Assembly (NCBI GenBank): GCA_008704415.1
Contig: VXIS01000082.1
Span: forward strand, 88,369-152,368
DNA length: 64,000 nucleotides
Direction of reading: 5' to 3'
DNA from: Sphaerosporella brunnea
Taxonomy: Eukaryota; Ascomycota; Pezizomycetes; Pezizales; Pyronemataceae
Positions 1-10,937 of this stretch are shown here, piece after piece. The notes under the pieces were generated by a model. It saw only the letters and a program-made list of their open reading frames with translations. It searched no databases and was not told where the DNA came from. The stretch's first letter is position 1. The number at the start of each line of letters is the position of its first letter. Made by a program: the position numbers and the translations under genes.

Positions 1-104
1 CAAGGCGTCGCGCCGAGTGATGTGGGAGGTTGCGCGGACTGAGAAGGAAGGATTCGTTGTGGGGTAGGCGCCGTATCACTGAATATCACTCGCTGGAAAG
101 TGTG

Positions 105-236
105 GTACCGTAGAAATGCAGACATTGGGCGGACGGGAACATAAGGCGTTCCGGCGGAATAAAACTAGCCTAACCTAACCCTTCGGGTTGACCACTCCGG
201 CATTGGAATAAGGCGGCCGCGTTATGGCTGGAATTA
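105..236 (+). repeat. Diverged direct repeat, copy 1
   Basis: About 130 bp that recurs at 981-1105 in the same orientation. Shared blocks, in order, are ACCGTAGAAAT, GGACATTGGGCGGA-like, ACCCTT, TTGG(A/T)ATAAGGCG and TCTGGAATT-like, with small indels between them. Its nature is unknown; no terminal repeats or coding sequence were seen. Confidence 0.6.
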
Positions 237-980
237 TATGGTAGGTACCTCACTTTTGCTCAACACCTTTTCCAGCACCACTCGGTGTAGAAATTTCCGG
301 TTCGCCGGACAAATCTCGGCAAAAGAAAAGATCCACGAAGTCCAAAATGAACAACGCAACAACGGCCAATTAACTGTCGGTGCCATGAATCGAACATGGG
401 TCTGCTCGGCCACAACGAGCTGTACTCACCACTATACTACACCGACGTTGATGATCCATGCGGTGTTCATACGGCAATACTCTCTCCTCCGGTATCTGCT
501 GGTATCAGCTTTTGCCTGCCGGGCCGGCCAGTTGGTTGCTCGGCAGGACGGAATATATGCTACCATCAGTGAGCGCGAGCGTGAGGCGGACATGTACGCT
601 GAACTCTAAGATGGCAGGGGGGGGGGGGGGGCGGGATCCGGGGCCTGGCTATGGGTAGGAGAAGGGAGCCGACGGAATCGCTAAGTGCGGCGGCGGTGGC
701 GTTGTAGGCTTGGTACTTCCGAGGGGTACGCAGGATTGTAGGAACCTGGGTACATGGTGAACTGGATACCACTTCCCCGTTGTTCCCAGATTAGATCAAC
801 TAGTTTGGCAGGGAATCATAAATTCTGACTCGCCAATCAGGATCCCACTTCGCGGATGTGGCGGATATCAAGTTTTGCCCTTCTGCTTGCCCGTTTGCTT
901 CCGGCTTGGGGAGACGAACGTCGACTGCAGCCTGGAAAGCTAAGCAGAGGGACGGACTACGCGAGGATGCCGCAAAGCGA

Positions 981-1105
981 ATACCGTAGAAATCCGGACA
1001 TTGGGCGGATATAAGTAGAGCAAAGCGTTCAGGCAGGACACCCTTACCCTTCGCCTTGACAGTTTGGACATTGGTATAAGGCGACCGCCTTAAGTCTGGA
1101 ATTCC
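981..1105 (+). repeat. Diverged direct repeat, copy 2
   Basis: Second copy of the repeat at 105-236, with the same block order and about 75-80 percent identity by eye. Flanking sequence is not shared, so the repeat unit itself was dispersed rather than being part of a larger duplication. Confidence 0.6.
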
Positions 1106-2818
1106 ACGACATTGTTGATTGACACGGAAAACTGTGGTATACATGAATGAAATAGGCCTTTAAAACTGTGGTGTTAAGGCTTTTACCGAACAAACAAAAC
1201 GTGGCGGATAGGATACGGGAGGGGACGAGAAGATGGTCTGCCATAGTCTAGATAGGCTGCATGCGGATATTAAACCTGATTACACACACACACCCATCCA
1301 CCCACGCATATTAGTGATCTCCACGAACCGCGTCGAACTAGTCCGCAAACTGAGTGACTGTTTGCGAAGCTGCCCTCAGGCCGCGAGAACGGAGAGTCTG
1401 GAAGGACTAATGCTTCCAGGCACGCCGATGCCAAATCGCACAATCGCATCCACACACCGCACGAGAGATTCCCCGTCGGCTTCGGCTTCTTTGCACCGTA
1501 CCTACCATACCTTTTACCCTCACCCAATCCCAAACAAAAACCCAGCCCCTACCTCTGACCCTCCCTCGTTGGAAGATATTTTTCTCCCGTTTTTTATTAT
1601 TTTCCGTCGAGTTTTGGTGAACTTTTTGCGGCCGTCGACATCGCGTTTGAACTGGGTTACGGGGTAGATGATAGATGTAGAGTAGCTGCCCACGCTTGCT
1701 AAAAGACGGTCAGGTAAGCTGTCAGAAACCAACAGCCGTCCCAACAATACCACTACCGAGGCCTCCATCGGAGGGCGCGTTATTAATGGTGTCTTGAAGT
1801 GTCCGGCCACATCCTGTTTTGGTCATGACGCATCACTCCTCCCGGCAATCATGTACTGTCACCCGCAACCAGTTAACCGAGTCAGGACTAGCGGATGGGT
1901 GACCCAAAGAGCATCTTGCCTATTTTGACCAGCGCAGCCGGCCCGCGTCCTACCCTACTCAAGACAAAACATCCTCAAAAGAAAACCTACCATCCGCACG
2001 GCAACCTCTGCGCCATGGCGCACGCGGTTCCTCTCGGTGCGGCTACGTTGAAAGCCCTTTCGGCAACGCGATTGTCCAGATTCCGGTGCCCTCCGGCAGA
2101 CAATCCCTGGCAGTTGCCAGACCTCTTCAACTCTCCCTACTACTGGCATCCACAGCCCGCTCGCCACTTCTCAGCAAATGCCGTTCATGATCTTACCAGG
2201 GGTTGTTGTCATACTTGCGTTTAGCAGCAGAGCGAAATGCGAAGTTGTCATCTCTTGCTGGCTGCAATGCGAGTGGCGACTAGTAGGATCTGTTGCACCG
2301 TATGGTTTGAAGCTGGAATGAAATTTTGGCAGCGGTGAGTTAGGGGATGGGTCAGGTTTGAGTGATACGCAGTGACTCATCACCGCAACCGCCTCGACAT
2401 TTTTGACAAAAACTGGTACCATCAAGTTCTCCCTCATCATGGTAGCAGCCGCCATGAACCACGGCAATTCCTTGGCGCAAGAAGATCTTGCACGAGCACG
2501 GTTATTTGGGGAGGGAGAAGGCGAGTGTGAAGGTGTCCATTCTCCATACCCGAGCAACACCGCCAGACTGCGAGTTTAAAAGCCAGTCTGGCTTTTTGAT
2601 AAATACCCTGGGGAACTTGAACATATCACCCTCACCACAACGGACAGGAACCAGAACCCCCCGAACCGACTCAAACTGCGGCGGAGAATACGCAAAAGGG
2701 AGGCGACGGACCGAAATGACAACGCCAAAAATGCCAATGTTAGGAATATATCCTGGACATGATCTCAGCTTGCCATTTGCGGATTTCGAGCGCCAGTGCG
2801 AATCATTTACGCGATCGA

Positions 2819-2862
2819 GTTGCAGGAAAGCAGAGCGTGGACGCCGTTGAAGACTATGATTC
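2819..2862 (+). repeat. 44-nt block shared with hAT element
   Basis: The block sits inside the CR pseudogene, where the intact paralogue has no such sequence. It matches the reverse complement of 55462-55505, inside the hAT-like element, with one mismatch by eye. It reads as a small piece of transposon coding sequence captured at a break. Confidence 0.7.
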
Positions 2863-3051
2863 GGGCACACGGACATCACGATAAGGTGCGGGCTACGGGG
2901 GAGATACGTAGCACCCTTTATGAGGGGCTGGCCATGGTATGTCATCATCCTTCGCTGTGATTGGATGTTTTGAATCCGTAGCGTATCTAATTCTGTATGT
3001 ATGCAGAGATGGCAGCCTGGTGGGAAGTCCACGGAGACCAGTTGTGCTTAA

Positions 3052-3719
3052 ATCTCAACAAAGACAAAGACAACAATCGGACTTCACGACGAGCGGCCAA
3101 CGCAATGGTAGTTGACAAGGGGGAATGATGATTCGATCTCCCTTCGCTATGAACCAGACCCCATCTAACTCGAAGAAGCTATGGCCAGCTCTCGCAGAGC
3201 CTCATAGGATTCACAGACTCCGGCCGGGCAGGAAGCACCGGAAGCAGAAAGTTGATAGAAGGATACGTATTCCAGATGAATGATAAGGGATTGCTTGCTC
3301 GGACGCAACTCGTAAAGCGCTATGGCTACGACGTCTACGAGGCGACATCGAGCGCTCGATCAACTACACGATGCCGATAAGCTGCGACAACCAAGGAGCG
3401 CTGAAGCTCATCACCACCGGAGTCCTCAAAGCGAAGACGAAGCACAAAGACATCAAGTTTCATCATGCAAGAGACGAGTAGGAGAAAGGACACCTCAAGT
3501 TCAAATACACTGCCTCTGAAGATGACCCCGCAGATCTCGTAACCAAGGCCCTTCCGGTCGCTCGTCATCAGATGCTTACCGAAAAGCTTGGTCTCCATGA
3601 AATCGAAGAATAGAGCGAAGAATTGGGCAGATGATCCGACACTGCCTGGAAAGAGGGGGGAGTGTTGGAAACTGGCTTTCCAGGCAACGATAAGGACGAG
3701 TGATACCTAGTGAAGCTAT
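3052..3719 (+). mobile_element. Ty1/copia fragment inserted in CR pseudogene
   Basis: The fragment is a 5'-truncated copia retroelement. About 3212-3613 encodes the C-terminal RNase H part: a CDNQGALKL motif, then TKHKDIKFHHARDE and ADLVTKALP, the usual order in copia RNase H. One in-frame stop follows HHARDE and a frame break lies upstream, so it is dead. A purine tract (3650-3662) leads directly into an LTR start TGTTGGAA at 3663, truncated near 3714. The host CR gene is interrupted at about 3051 and resumes at about 3720. The LTR start matches fragments at 22567, 50306 and 58468. Confidence 0.85.
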
Positions 3720-4010
3720 CGACCTTGAAGACAAGCTAATAGTGGAGCAACTGACCGGATGGCTGCCAATGTTTCTGAGGGCACTACTAGCAATTGATCT
3801 CAAGGAACCGGCGAGATTGCCAATGGGTGGTGACGATGAGGAAGAGGCGCAAACCACTAGCGGTATCACTGTTGTCGAGGAGTACGCAGAGAAGGCTGCT
3901 AAGTTCATGGCTCGCTTCTGGACTTCCGACGAGGTCCAACAAGTCTGCTATAGGATCCACAGATTTTGCCTCGGCTTCCAAATGAAGCGCTTCGATACTC
4001 CCATCTGGAC

Positions 4011-4182
4011 CAGTGTTGCTAATAGCCAGCCGGGCTGATCGAAAAGACGGGGGGGCTGTTTGGGCTGCAGCCCACGGGGAATGGAGCAACAGCTACACAG
4101 AAACACTCTTCAGTTTCTTCAGTTTACGACGTAATTAGGTCAAACTGACGGTTGCATGACAAGTTCACCTCAGTCGAAAGTC
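4011..4182. mobile_element. Truncated CAGTGTT-type MITE
   Basis: The fragment begins CAGTGTTGCTAATAGCCAGC and carries the CAGCCC-rich subterminal sequence, then about 110 bp matching (reverse complement) the middle of the complete element at 59997-60330. The right terminus is missing. It joins CR gene sequence on both sides. Confidence 0.75.
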
Positions 4183-4703
4183 AAGGACGTTCAACGGGAG
4201 CCAGCCAGTGGTCGATCCACGGGATGGGTTCACGTTTTACGTACCATTAACAATCAATTACAAAGCCGTCGACGCAGTAATGGTGTTCTTAGATAGCACA
4301 CAGAAGGAGGGTGACGGTGGCTGGAGTTCAAATAACGACCTCCTAAAACTATCGGCAACTGAGGAAGCTTTTCTCAAGGTCGGGGCATGGTCGCGCCAAA
4401 TTTTCCATGGCCAAACCGTCGTGTTCAGGTTCCTCTGGTTGATGGAAGACAGAGACAAGAGGAAACCAATGGAAGTGGTTCCAGGGAAGAAACGAACGTT
4501 GGCCAAGAGGGAGATAATTGCCTGTCCAGAATTTGAGAGGAGACACATCTCGATAAAAGATTTCAACAAAGAGATTGCGGATAAGCTGTAGGCGGTGAGA
4601 GCCTACTCGAAGCTGTAGTCCTATCTGGCCAGCTGGGGGTTGGAGGCGGCTGGAGGCATCGTATGTGCGGCGTTGTGTCTTCTGAACCCCCGCATTTCTG
4701 TTT

Positions 4704-5873
4704 TTTTTTTTTTTCTTTTGTTTTTTTTTTTCAAATCGGCCAGTACCAACGTACGCGCTGGTAGCCTGGAGGAAAGCTAGACCAGCCTTCGTACACCAGG
4801 ACCTCAGCTGTCTCGGTGTTATCTCCCAATAACTGCCTTTCGTCTCCCTGCTTACCAATATATGGCGCTTCTTTAGAGTACTCTGTATTCTCAATAATTG
4901 GCCTATCTATCTGGCTAATCAAGCGGTTTTGAGGTGTCGTCGAAAAGTGGGTGACTTCCCGTCGCTCTATAATGGCCGAATAGATCGATTTTCGGTGCAA
5001 CAACAACCATCTATACGTGCTGTATAGATCCAATGAATAGAACAGGGGGTGAGAACCCCCCTGTCTATAGCATCAGTTTATTCCGCGGCGATAGAACGCC
5101 AAAAATCTTGTCGAACCTTCCAATCCAGCGAATAAGTAATTGCTCTATTAAGTCCCAATAGAGCGACGGGAAGTCACCCAGTGGTTGTTGTACTTCCAAA
5201 AAAAAAAAAAAAAACTACGCCATTGCGAGGTTGCCTGGGGGTTTTCGCACGTTGTATTAATAGGCTGCCGCCAGATGTTAGTGTAATTCGGGGTTTGTAC
5301 TGTTAAAATATCTGGTAATTTGGCAGGGAAAATTGGTAATTCCCAGGGCGCCAGCGCGGTCGGAGTCGAAAAACCAAAAAGCGTGGGTTAACCCGAACAA
5401 TAAATCGATTCTAGCGTGTATAGATGGGTACTGAATAAGCTTATGGACCTTTCGAATACATCAGCTTCCAGAAAGCCAGCGCCCTGAATGCCCGCAGATC
5501 TGGTAGTATGACGGCATGACGGAGAGGCGCAAGAAAAACGACGGGCATCTGTGCCCACACTTGCAATTGCTAAGGTTGTTGAATGGGGTACTGCCTTGAA
5601 CGGACCGTGATTATGGCGTGCAGTTGAAGTGGTATGAGGGCCTTTAGTGAAGGATGCTCCTCTTCGAACAAGTAATTCTTCTTTTCACTCCCGTCGCACT
5701 TTTCACTCCGGGTTGCCCTGTACACAAGTGGATTTTTTTTATAATTCCCCTCTGTGCTCCAGTAATTTTGGCACCGGGCCTGCAAAAGTTCCGGTAATGC
5801 GGGTGGTCTGTACTATCCACGCTAAGCGGTACAGTGTTGCCAAACACTAGGTTGCACACACAATTGTCGGCTT
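4704..5873. other. Intergenic, contains an inverted repeat
   Basis: No gene recognised. It opens with a T-rich tract (4700-4732). A perfect 22-nt inverted repeat lies at 4949-4970 and 5158-5179 (GGGTGACTTCCCGTCGCTCT...), about 230 bp apart end to end, and could be the termini of a miniature element. An A16-17 run lies near 5198-5214. Confidence 0.5.
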
Positions 5874-6125
5874 TTGCAGAATCGCCTAGCGGTTAGCAAC
5901 TCTTGTTTATGCCATGGCCGAACTCGGCTTATGAAGTTTGGCGACTTCACGCGCGGCATAGCCGATCGTTGCTACGTACATCAGCTGTTCGAGCGCTTGA
6001 GCAGAGAACAGGCAATGAATAATGCGGATTCTTTCGTGTCCTTTGCGTATAAGTCTTGTTCCCGCACGCAACTTGCACAGTCTTTGGCTGTCAGAATGGT
6101 AGCCTTGCTGACTGCGTACGCGTAG
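5874..6125 (+). pseudogene. M35-like metallopeptidase C-terminal fragment
   Basis: The open frame carries LSREQAMNNADSF followed by FAYK, the conserved C-terminal block seen in the fuller relic at 29198-30164 and in the fragment at 12893-13135. Upstream, the expected zinc-binding HExxH region has decayed (a frame near 5890-5935 reads similar hydrophobic residues but lacks both histidines and breaks). No signal peptide exon is present. It lies just upstream, in opposite orientation, of the AT-hook gene, as the 12.9-kb fragment does for the AT-hook pseudogene. Confidence 0.6.
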
Positions 6126-7697
6126 TTGGTGTTTTGGCTTTTCGTGTTTGTGAAGGTTTGGAACATGTTGATTTTTTAATTGTATTTGCAATGCACTAGT
6201 TCTATCCAGCGGTTTGCAAGAGATCTGCTAGCAATTGGGGATTAGGAGTATCTTCGCCTTCCAATACTAACGTGTGAGCGCCTTGATATGTGCCGCGGTT
6301 GACATATCAGATCCCGGCCTCCGGCAGGGTTGTCAAGACTTCGTTCGTCCCGTTCGACGGTGCTGGTTATAGTGTCAGTGGAACTGTTCTGGTGGTGGAA
6401 TTGGGATCGGGGTGTACTACAGGCAAGACTAACCGTATGGGTGGGAGTATTCTACTGCTAGTACTCTTTCGTCGGCCTTAACTTGGCCGTCGTCAAGGCC
6501 TACCGCGTACTGGTGGGAGAGAAAGTGGCCGAAACGTCGTCCTGCCGTCGTTTGGGTTGAAAATTGGACACCTAACCCTGCATGAGTGAGCTCTCGTGAC
6601 TAGGCCAAGATTAAAGTTTGACTGCCTCCGCCACACGGCACCAGATTCCTATTCGGCCGAGGCCTGGTAGTAGTCATATCCTAGGCCATTTACACCCAAT
6701 CAGCGGAATATACAAGCCGCTGTTGCTGCATGTCAGTGATGATATGGTCGGCGGGGACAGTTCCTCATCCAAGGTTTTTCTCGTGGTACTCCATGAGGAG
6801 TAATGGCAAGCAATCAGGGCCGGCATTACCGAGTCTGAGGGCTCCCTTAATGCGTCGCGCAGGGTTATATTGTGGGGGCATCGTGGGCATACGGCGTATG
6901 GGGATCATGTCGCGCGATAATTAAACATAAACCGTTTTGAAAAAACCATTTTCAGTGCTGTTGTTACATGGTCAAACCTCTCTTTGCAGTGGGGATGGCC
7001 GTGGAAACGGGTCAAATCATTCATTCACCGGCCGCTCATGTGCGTTGAGCCTTTGTTGTGGAAAATTTGTTTGGGCTGCAGCAAGACTCTGTTCTACCAG
7101 ATCCCCAAACATCCACAGTAAGTGGAATTTTTTTTTTACGCAACTTTGCATCATCCCACCCCTGGCCATCATTCAAAGCTGTCAATGGCCTGCGGGACAT
7201 TGAAGCCGGCAGGTGCAGTATCCCAGGGTTGATCGCAAATGGTTCTGTTAACAAAAAAGGTGTCTGGTCGGGCTCCGGCATTGGAATCTTGTCTCTGAAG
7301 TTGGCTGGCAGCCGAGAATACTAGCCTGTAATGTTAAGTTATACTGAAGATATACGAGTGATACAAGATCGAAGGCGTCCACCCGGACCTAGGCTGCCGC
7401 GATGCTACGACATGCCGTGTAGTATCGTCACAGATTTGTAAAGTACCGTGGGCATCACAAAATCTTAGGTTGCAGGCAGGGGGATCTTAAACATTAACCG
7501 TTTCTAAAAACCTCCCAGCTCCCCCTCTTTTGTAATAGGCGGACGTCGAGTAAATTTCATTTCATTATGTGTCACTCGTAGACAGTCCACGATTGTAGCA
7601 TGCCAACGGGCATCATGCCCGGCCCAAAGAAACGCTCAAACCCGAGGTGCCATGAAAAGCAAACAAAACGCAACCAATAGCAACCCAAAAAGGGTGT
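6126..7697. other. Intergenic, no gene seen
   Basis: About 1.6 kb between the metallopeptidase fragment and the AT-hook gene. Open frames are short and overlap on both strands. I see no domain, RNA gene or clear repeat. Confidence 0.5.
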
Positions 7698-10600
7698 TTA
7701 CCAGTCCAATTCAACGCAGACCTCCACATCCTCCTCGGTCCAAGGGAACATCCGGTCTTCCTCTGCAATCTGCTCGGCCATTCTTCGAGTCTCGTCCTTG
7801 GCCCAGTCTTTATATCTCCACTTCGATGTGTCATTTGTGGAGGCTGGCTTTGTGGAGGGGTTGGGTTTTGTGCTGAGCTTGAGGGATCGCTTTTTGACGC
7901 AGGCTGCCGCGGGGGCGAGGACGGCGGGGGTTTTCGTGCGGCGGGTTCTGGTGGTGGTGGTAGCCTCTGGGGTGGGGCAGGGGGTGTCTGTGGCGGTGGC
8001 GCTTGCTTTTAATGTTACGGAGCCGGTGGACTGGCTGCTGGCCTCCGAGACAGTAGGCTGCTGAGCAGCAGCAGTCGTAGCCGCGGGAGAAATTTTCGAG
8101 ATATCACTCAACATCTGTTCCGCGTTTCCGCGCGTCTTGACGGTCACGGGACGACCGCGCTTTTTGATACCGCCCTGTGCTGGGGCGAGGGCGGCGGGGG
8201 TCTTTGTGCGGCGAGTGCGGCCGGCGGTGGTTGTGGCGGTTGCCTCCGCTGCGGGATCGCTAAGCTCCTCCGAGGCTGTAGTAGTACTAGAGGAAGCATT
8301 CGCTTCCGGGTCGGCCATCTTCTTTCCATCATCCGACACAGTAGTCTGCTGGGCTACAGCAGTCGTAGCCGCGGGGGCAGTTTCCCGGGCGTCACTCAAC
8401 ATCTGTTCGGCCATTCCGGGCGTCTTGATGGTCACGGGGCGACCGCGCTTCTTGATACCGCCGGGTGCTGGGGCGAGGGCGACAGGAGTCTTTGTGCGGC
8501 GGGTGCGGGTGGTGGTGGCTGTGGCAGTAGTGCTTGCTTCCGGCGTGGTTGAGGAAGCAACGCCCGCATTCACTTCTAGGGTGGACTTCTTCTTTCCAGA
8601 TTCCGCTTCATTACTCTCATCCGGGACCTGCTGCTTTTCCTTCGCCTTTGTTGCAGATTCGCCAACCTTGGCGGCGGTCTTCTTGGGGACACAGCCCCGC
8701 TCCTTGATACCTGTCCTGGAGTTGCTCGTGGTGGCGGCATCATCAGATTCATCCATTGCATCCAACGTATCATTCGCCTCCGTTGCGGTTAGGGAAGCGG
8801 TGTTCTTTTCATCAGTAGGCTCACTGAGAGCAGCCATTACCTCAGCTCCAGCTTTCGTGACCTTGGCGGGACGACCGCGTTTCTTGATACCGCCGGGTGC
8901 TGGGGCGAGGGCGACAGGAGTCTTTGTGCGGCGGGTGCGGGTGGTGGTGGCTGTGGCAGTAGTGCTTGCTTCCGGCGTGGTTGAGGAAGCAACGCCCGCA
9001 TTCACTTCTAGGGTGGACTTCTTCTTTCCAGATTCCGCTTCATTACTCTCATCCGGGACCTGCTGCTTTTCCTTCGCCTTTGTTGCAGGTTCGCCAACCT
9101 TGGCGGCGGTCTTCTTGGGGACACAGCCCCGCTCCTTGATACCTGTCCCGGAGTTGCTCGTGGTGGCGGCATCATCACGTTCATCCATCGTATCGTTCGG
9201 CTCCGCCGTGGTTTGAGAAGCGATGTTCTCTTCATCAGTGGCCTCACTGAGAGCAGCAGCTCCAGCTTTCTTGGCCTTGGCGGGACGACCGCGCTTCTTA
9301 GCGACGGGTGCCAGAGCTGCAGGCGTCTTCTTGGGCTTGGGAAACTTGCTTGCGGTTGCGGCATCATCAAGTTCATCCATTGCATCCATCGTATCGTTCG
9401 GCTCCGCCGTGGTTTGAGAAGCGATGTTCTCTTCATCAGTAGCCTCACTGAGAGCAGCAGCTCCAGCTTTCTTGGCCTTGGCGGGACGACCGCGCTTCTT
9501 AGCGACGGGTGCCAGAGCTGCAGGCGCCTTCTTGGGCTTGGGGAACTTGCTTGTGGTTGCGGCATCATCAAGTTCATCCATTGCATCCATTGTATCGTTC
9601 GACAACTCCGTCGTGGTTGAAGAAGCCATGTTCTCTTCCTTCGGAACGTCATTGAGGGCGGCGGCTGCAGCTTTCTTGGACTTTGGGGGACGACCGCGTT
9701 TCTTGATATCGCCGGACACTGGGGCGATGGCGGCGGGAGTCTTTGTGCGGCGGGTGCGGGTGGCGGTGGTTGTGGCGGTTGCCTCCGGCGCGGGAGCACT
9801 AAACTCCGAGGCTGTGGTAGTACTGGAGGAAGCATTCGCTTCCGGGTCGGCCATCTCCTTCTCATGATCCGCTTCATCAACCTCTTCCGTGATCTGCTTC
9901 TCATCCTTCGCGGCCGCCTTCTTGGCGACACAGCCACGCTTCTTGATACATGCGGAGTTGCTTGTGATGGCGGCGGCGGCGGGGAGCTCGGCAGCGCCAG
10001 CATCGATTTCATCCTTTGCATCAATCGCATCGTTCGACTCCGCCGTAGTTTGAGGAGCGATGTTCTCTCCATCAGTAGCCTCACTGGGAGCAGCAGATAC
10101 CGCTTTCTTGGCCTTGGGGGGACGACCGCGTTTCTTGATACCGCCGGACACTGGGGCGATGGCGGCGGGAGTCTTGGTGCGGCGGGTGCGGGTGGTGGTG
10201 GTTGTGGCGGTTGCCTCCGGCGCGGGAGCACTCAACGTCGAGGTTGTAGAGGCACTAGAGGAAGCATTCGCTTCCGGGTTGGACATCTCCTTTTCATTAT
10301 CCGCTTCATTACTCGCATCCGTGATCTGCTTCTCCTCCTTCGACTTGATTGCACGTTTTCCAGCCGTGGCGGCGGTCTTTTTGGCGGCACAGCCGCGCTT
10401 CTTGATACCTGCGGAGTTGCTTGTGGTGGCGGCGGCAGACTCGGCAGCGCCAGTATTGATTTCATCCTTTGCATCAATCGTGTTCGATTCCGCCGTGGTT
10501 TGAGGAGCGATGTTTACTCCGTCAGTAGCCTCACTGGGAGCAGCAGCTACCGCTTTCTTGGCCTTGGGGGGACGACCGCGCTTCTTAGCGACGGGCGCAG

Positions 10601-10937
10601 GCGTCTTGGGGGGCTTGCTTATGGTGGCAGTTTGGGTTGTGATGACCGCAGCAGGAGCAGGAGCAGACGTGTCAAGCGCAACGGGAGTAGCATCGATAGC
10701 GTCTATAGTACCGTCGCCGACGGCCTTCTCACCATTAGCCACTCCGTTTACGGCAGCGATTATCGCCTTGTTCGCGGCAATTGCAGCTTTCATAGGACGA
10801 CCGCGCTTCTTGGTTTCTGCGGCCGCGGCGGGCGCTGCAGGGGCAATGGTAGGGGTCGGTGCCGTGGCCTTGTTGGCGATCCGGCTGGACTTGCGCGCTG
10901 GGGCGCTCGGGGCGGCGACGACTGTTTTGGGGCCCAT
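7698..10937 (-). CDS. Large repetitive AT-hook protein
   Basis: An uninterrupted frame encodes about 1079 aa. I start at the ATG at 10937 (MGPKTVVAAPSAPARKSSR) because the longer upstream extension is low-complexity proline/histidine sequence typical of leader DNA. Nine canonical AT-hook cores (KKRGRP followed by basic residues) and four degenerate versions (K(K/E)RGC) are spread along the whole length. They are separated by Ala/Thr-rich linkers and acidic stretches such as EATDEENIAS and NDTMDAMDELDD. The only non-repetitive part is the C-terminal tail of about 40 aa, rich in Trp, Glu and Asp. AT-hooks bind the minor groove of AT-rich DNA, so a nuclear, chromatin-associated role is expected; no enzymatic domain is visible. 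Recent internal duplications are listed separately. A decayed homologue lies at 13.3-14.3 kb. Confidence 0.85.
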   Translation of the reverse strand: MGPKTVVAAPSAPARKSSRIANKATAPTPTIAPAAPAAAAETKKRGRPMKAAIAANKAIIAAVNGVANGEKAVGDGTIDAIDATPVALDTSAPAPAAVITTQTATISKPPKTPAPVAKKRGRPPKAKKAVAAAPSEATDGVNIAPQTTAESNTIDAKDEINTGAAESAAATTSNSAGIKKRGCAAKKTAATAGKRAIKSKEEKQITDASNEADNEKEMSNPEANASSSASTTSTLSAPAPEATATTTTTRTRRTKTPAAIAPVSGGIKKRGRPPKAKKAVSAAPSEATDGENIAPQTTAESNDAIDAKDEIDAGAAELPAAAAITSNSACIKKRGCVAKKAAAKDEKQITEEVDEADHEKEMADPEANASSSTTTASEFSAPAPEATATTTATRTRRTKTPAAIAPVSGDIKKRGRPPKSKKAAAAALNDVPKEENMASSTTTELSNDTMDAMDELDDAATTSKFPKPKKAPAALAPVAKKRGRPAKAKKAGAAALSEATDEENIASQTTAEPNDTMDAMDELDDAATASKFPKPKKTPAALAPVAKKRGRPAKAKKAGAAALSEATDEENIASQTTAEPNDTMDERDDAATTSNSGTGIKERGCVPKKTAAKVGEPATKAKEKQQVPDESNEAESGKKKSTLEVNAGVASSTTPEASTTATATTTRTRRTKTPVALAPAPGGIKKRGRPAKVTKAGAEVMAALSEPTDEKNTASLTATEANDTLDAMDESDDAATTSNSRTGIKERGCVPKKTAAKVGESATKAKEKQQVPDESNEAESGKKKSTLEVNAGVASSTTPEASTTATATTTRTRRTKTPVALAPAPGGIKKRGRPVTIKTPGMAEQMLSDARETAPAATTAVAQQTTVSDDGKKMADPEANASSSTTTASEELSDPAAEATATTTAGRTRRTKTPAALAPAQGGIKKRGRPVTVKTRGNAEQMLSDISKISPAATTAAAQQPTVSEASSQSTGSVTLKASATATDTPCPTPEATTTTRTRRTKTPAVLAPAAACVKKRSLKLSTKPNPSTKPASTNDTSKWRYKDWAKDETRRMAEQIAEEDRMFPWTEEDVEVCVELDW
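8451..9180 (-). repeat. ~298-bp internal duplication in AT-hook gene
   Basis: Segments 8451-8748 and 8883-9180 (offset 432 bp) are almost identical by eye. The offset is a multiple of three, so the duplication keeps the frame and adds one canonical and one degenerate AT-hook with linker. Confidence 0.8.
9223..9624 (-). repeat. 201-bp tandem duplication in AT-hook gene
   Basis: Two adjacent 201-bp units (67 codons each) with only a few differences. Each carries one KKRGRPAKAKKAG hook and one NDTMDAMDELDDAAT linker. The unit length preserves the frame. Confidence 0.8.

Larger units (their letters stand above)
1..2704. other. Gene-free left end
   Basis: I recognise no gene here. Open frames are short, overlap on both strands and show no domain. 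A run of about 13 G residues lies near 619-632 and a short CA run near 1282-1293. The only structure I can support is the pair of diverged direct repeats listed separately at 105-236 and 981-1105. Confidence 0.5.
2705..4703 (+). pseudogene. 5'-truncated Crinkler-RHS (CR) gene copy
   Basis: This is a broken duplicate of the minus-strand gene at 15799-18249. Homology starts in the second half of the NTPase exon (near 2705), continues through the same intron (GTATGT donor near 2937) and into the following exon. It resumes after two insertions with the nuclease-like C-terminal part (4208-4591) and the shared 3' flank, ending at a T-rich tract near 4704. Breaks seen: no SAM-like header or Walker A region; a 44-nt foreign block at 2819-2862; a copia fragment at about 3052-3719; a miniature element at 4011-4182 that replaces roughly 425 bp of the gene; and a stop replacing the codon before the final VRAYSKL-like tail. 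It cannot encode the full protein. The duplication is inverted relative to the intact copy. Confidence 0.85.

Noticed and set aside
8137..9216. 359-codon plus-strand frame
   Set aside because: Antisense shadow of the AT-hook gene; its valine/alanine-rich repeats mirror the minus-strand repeats.
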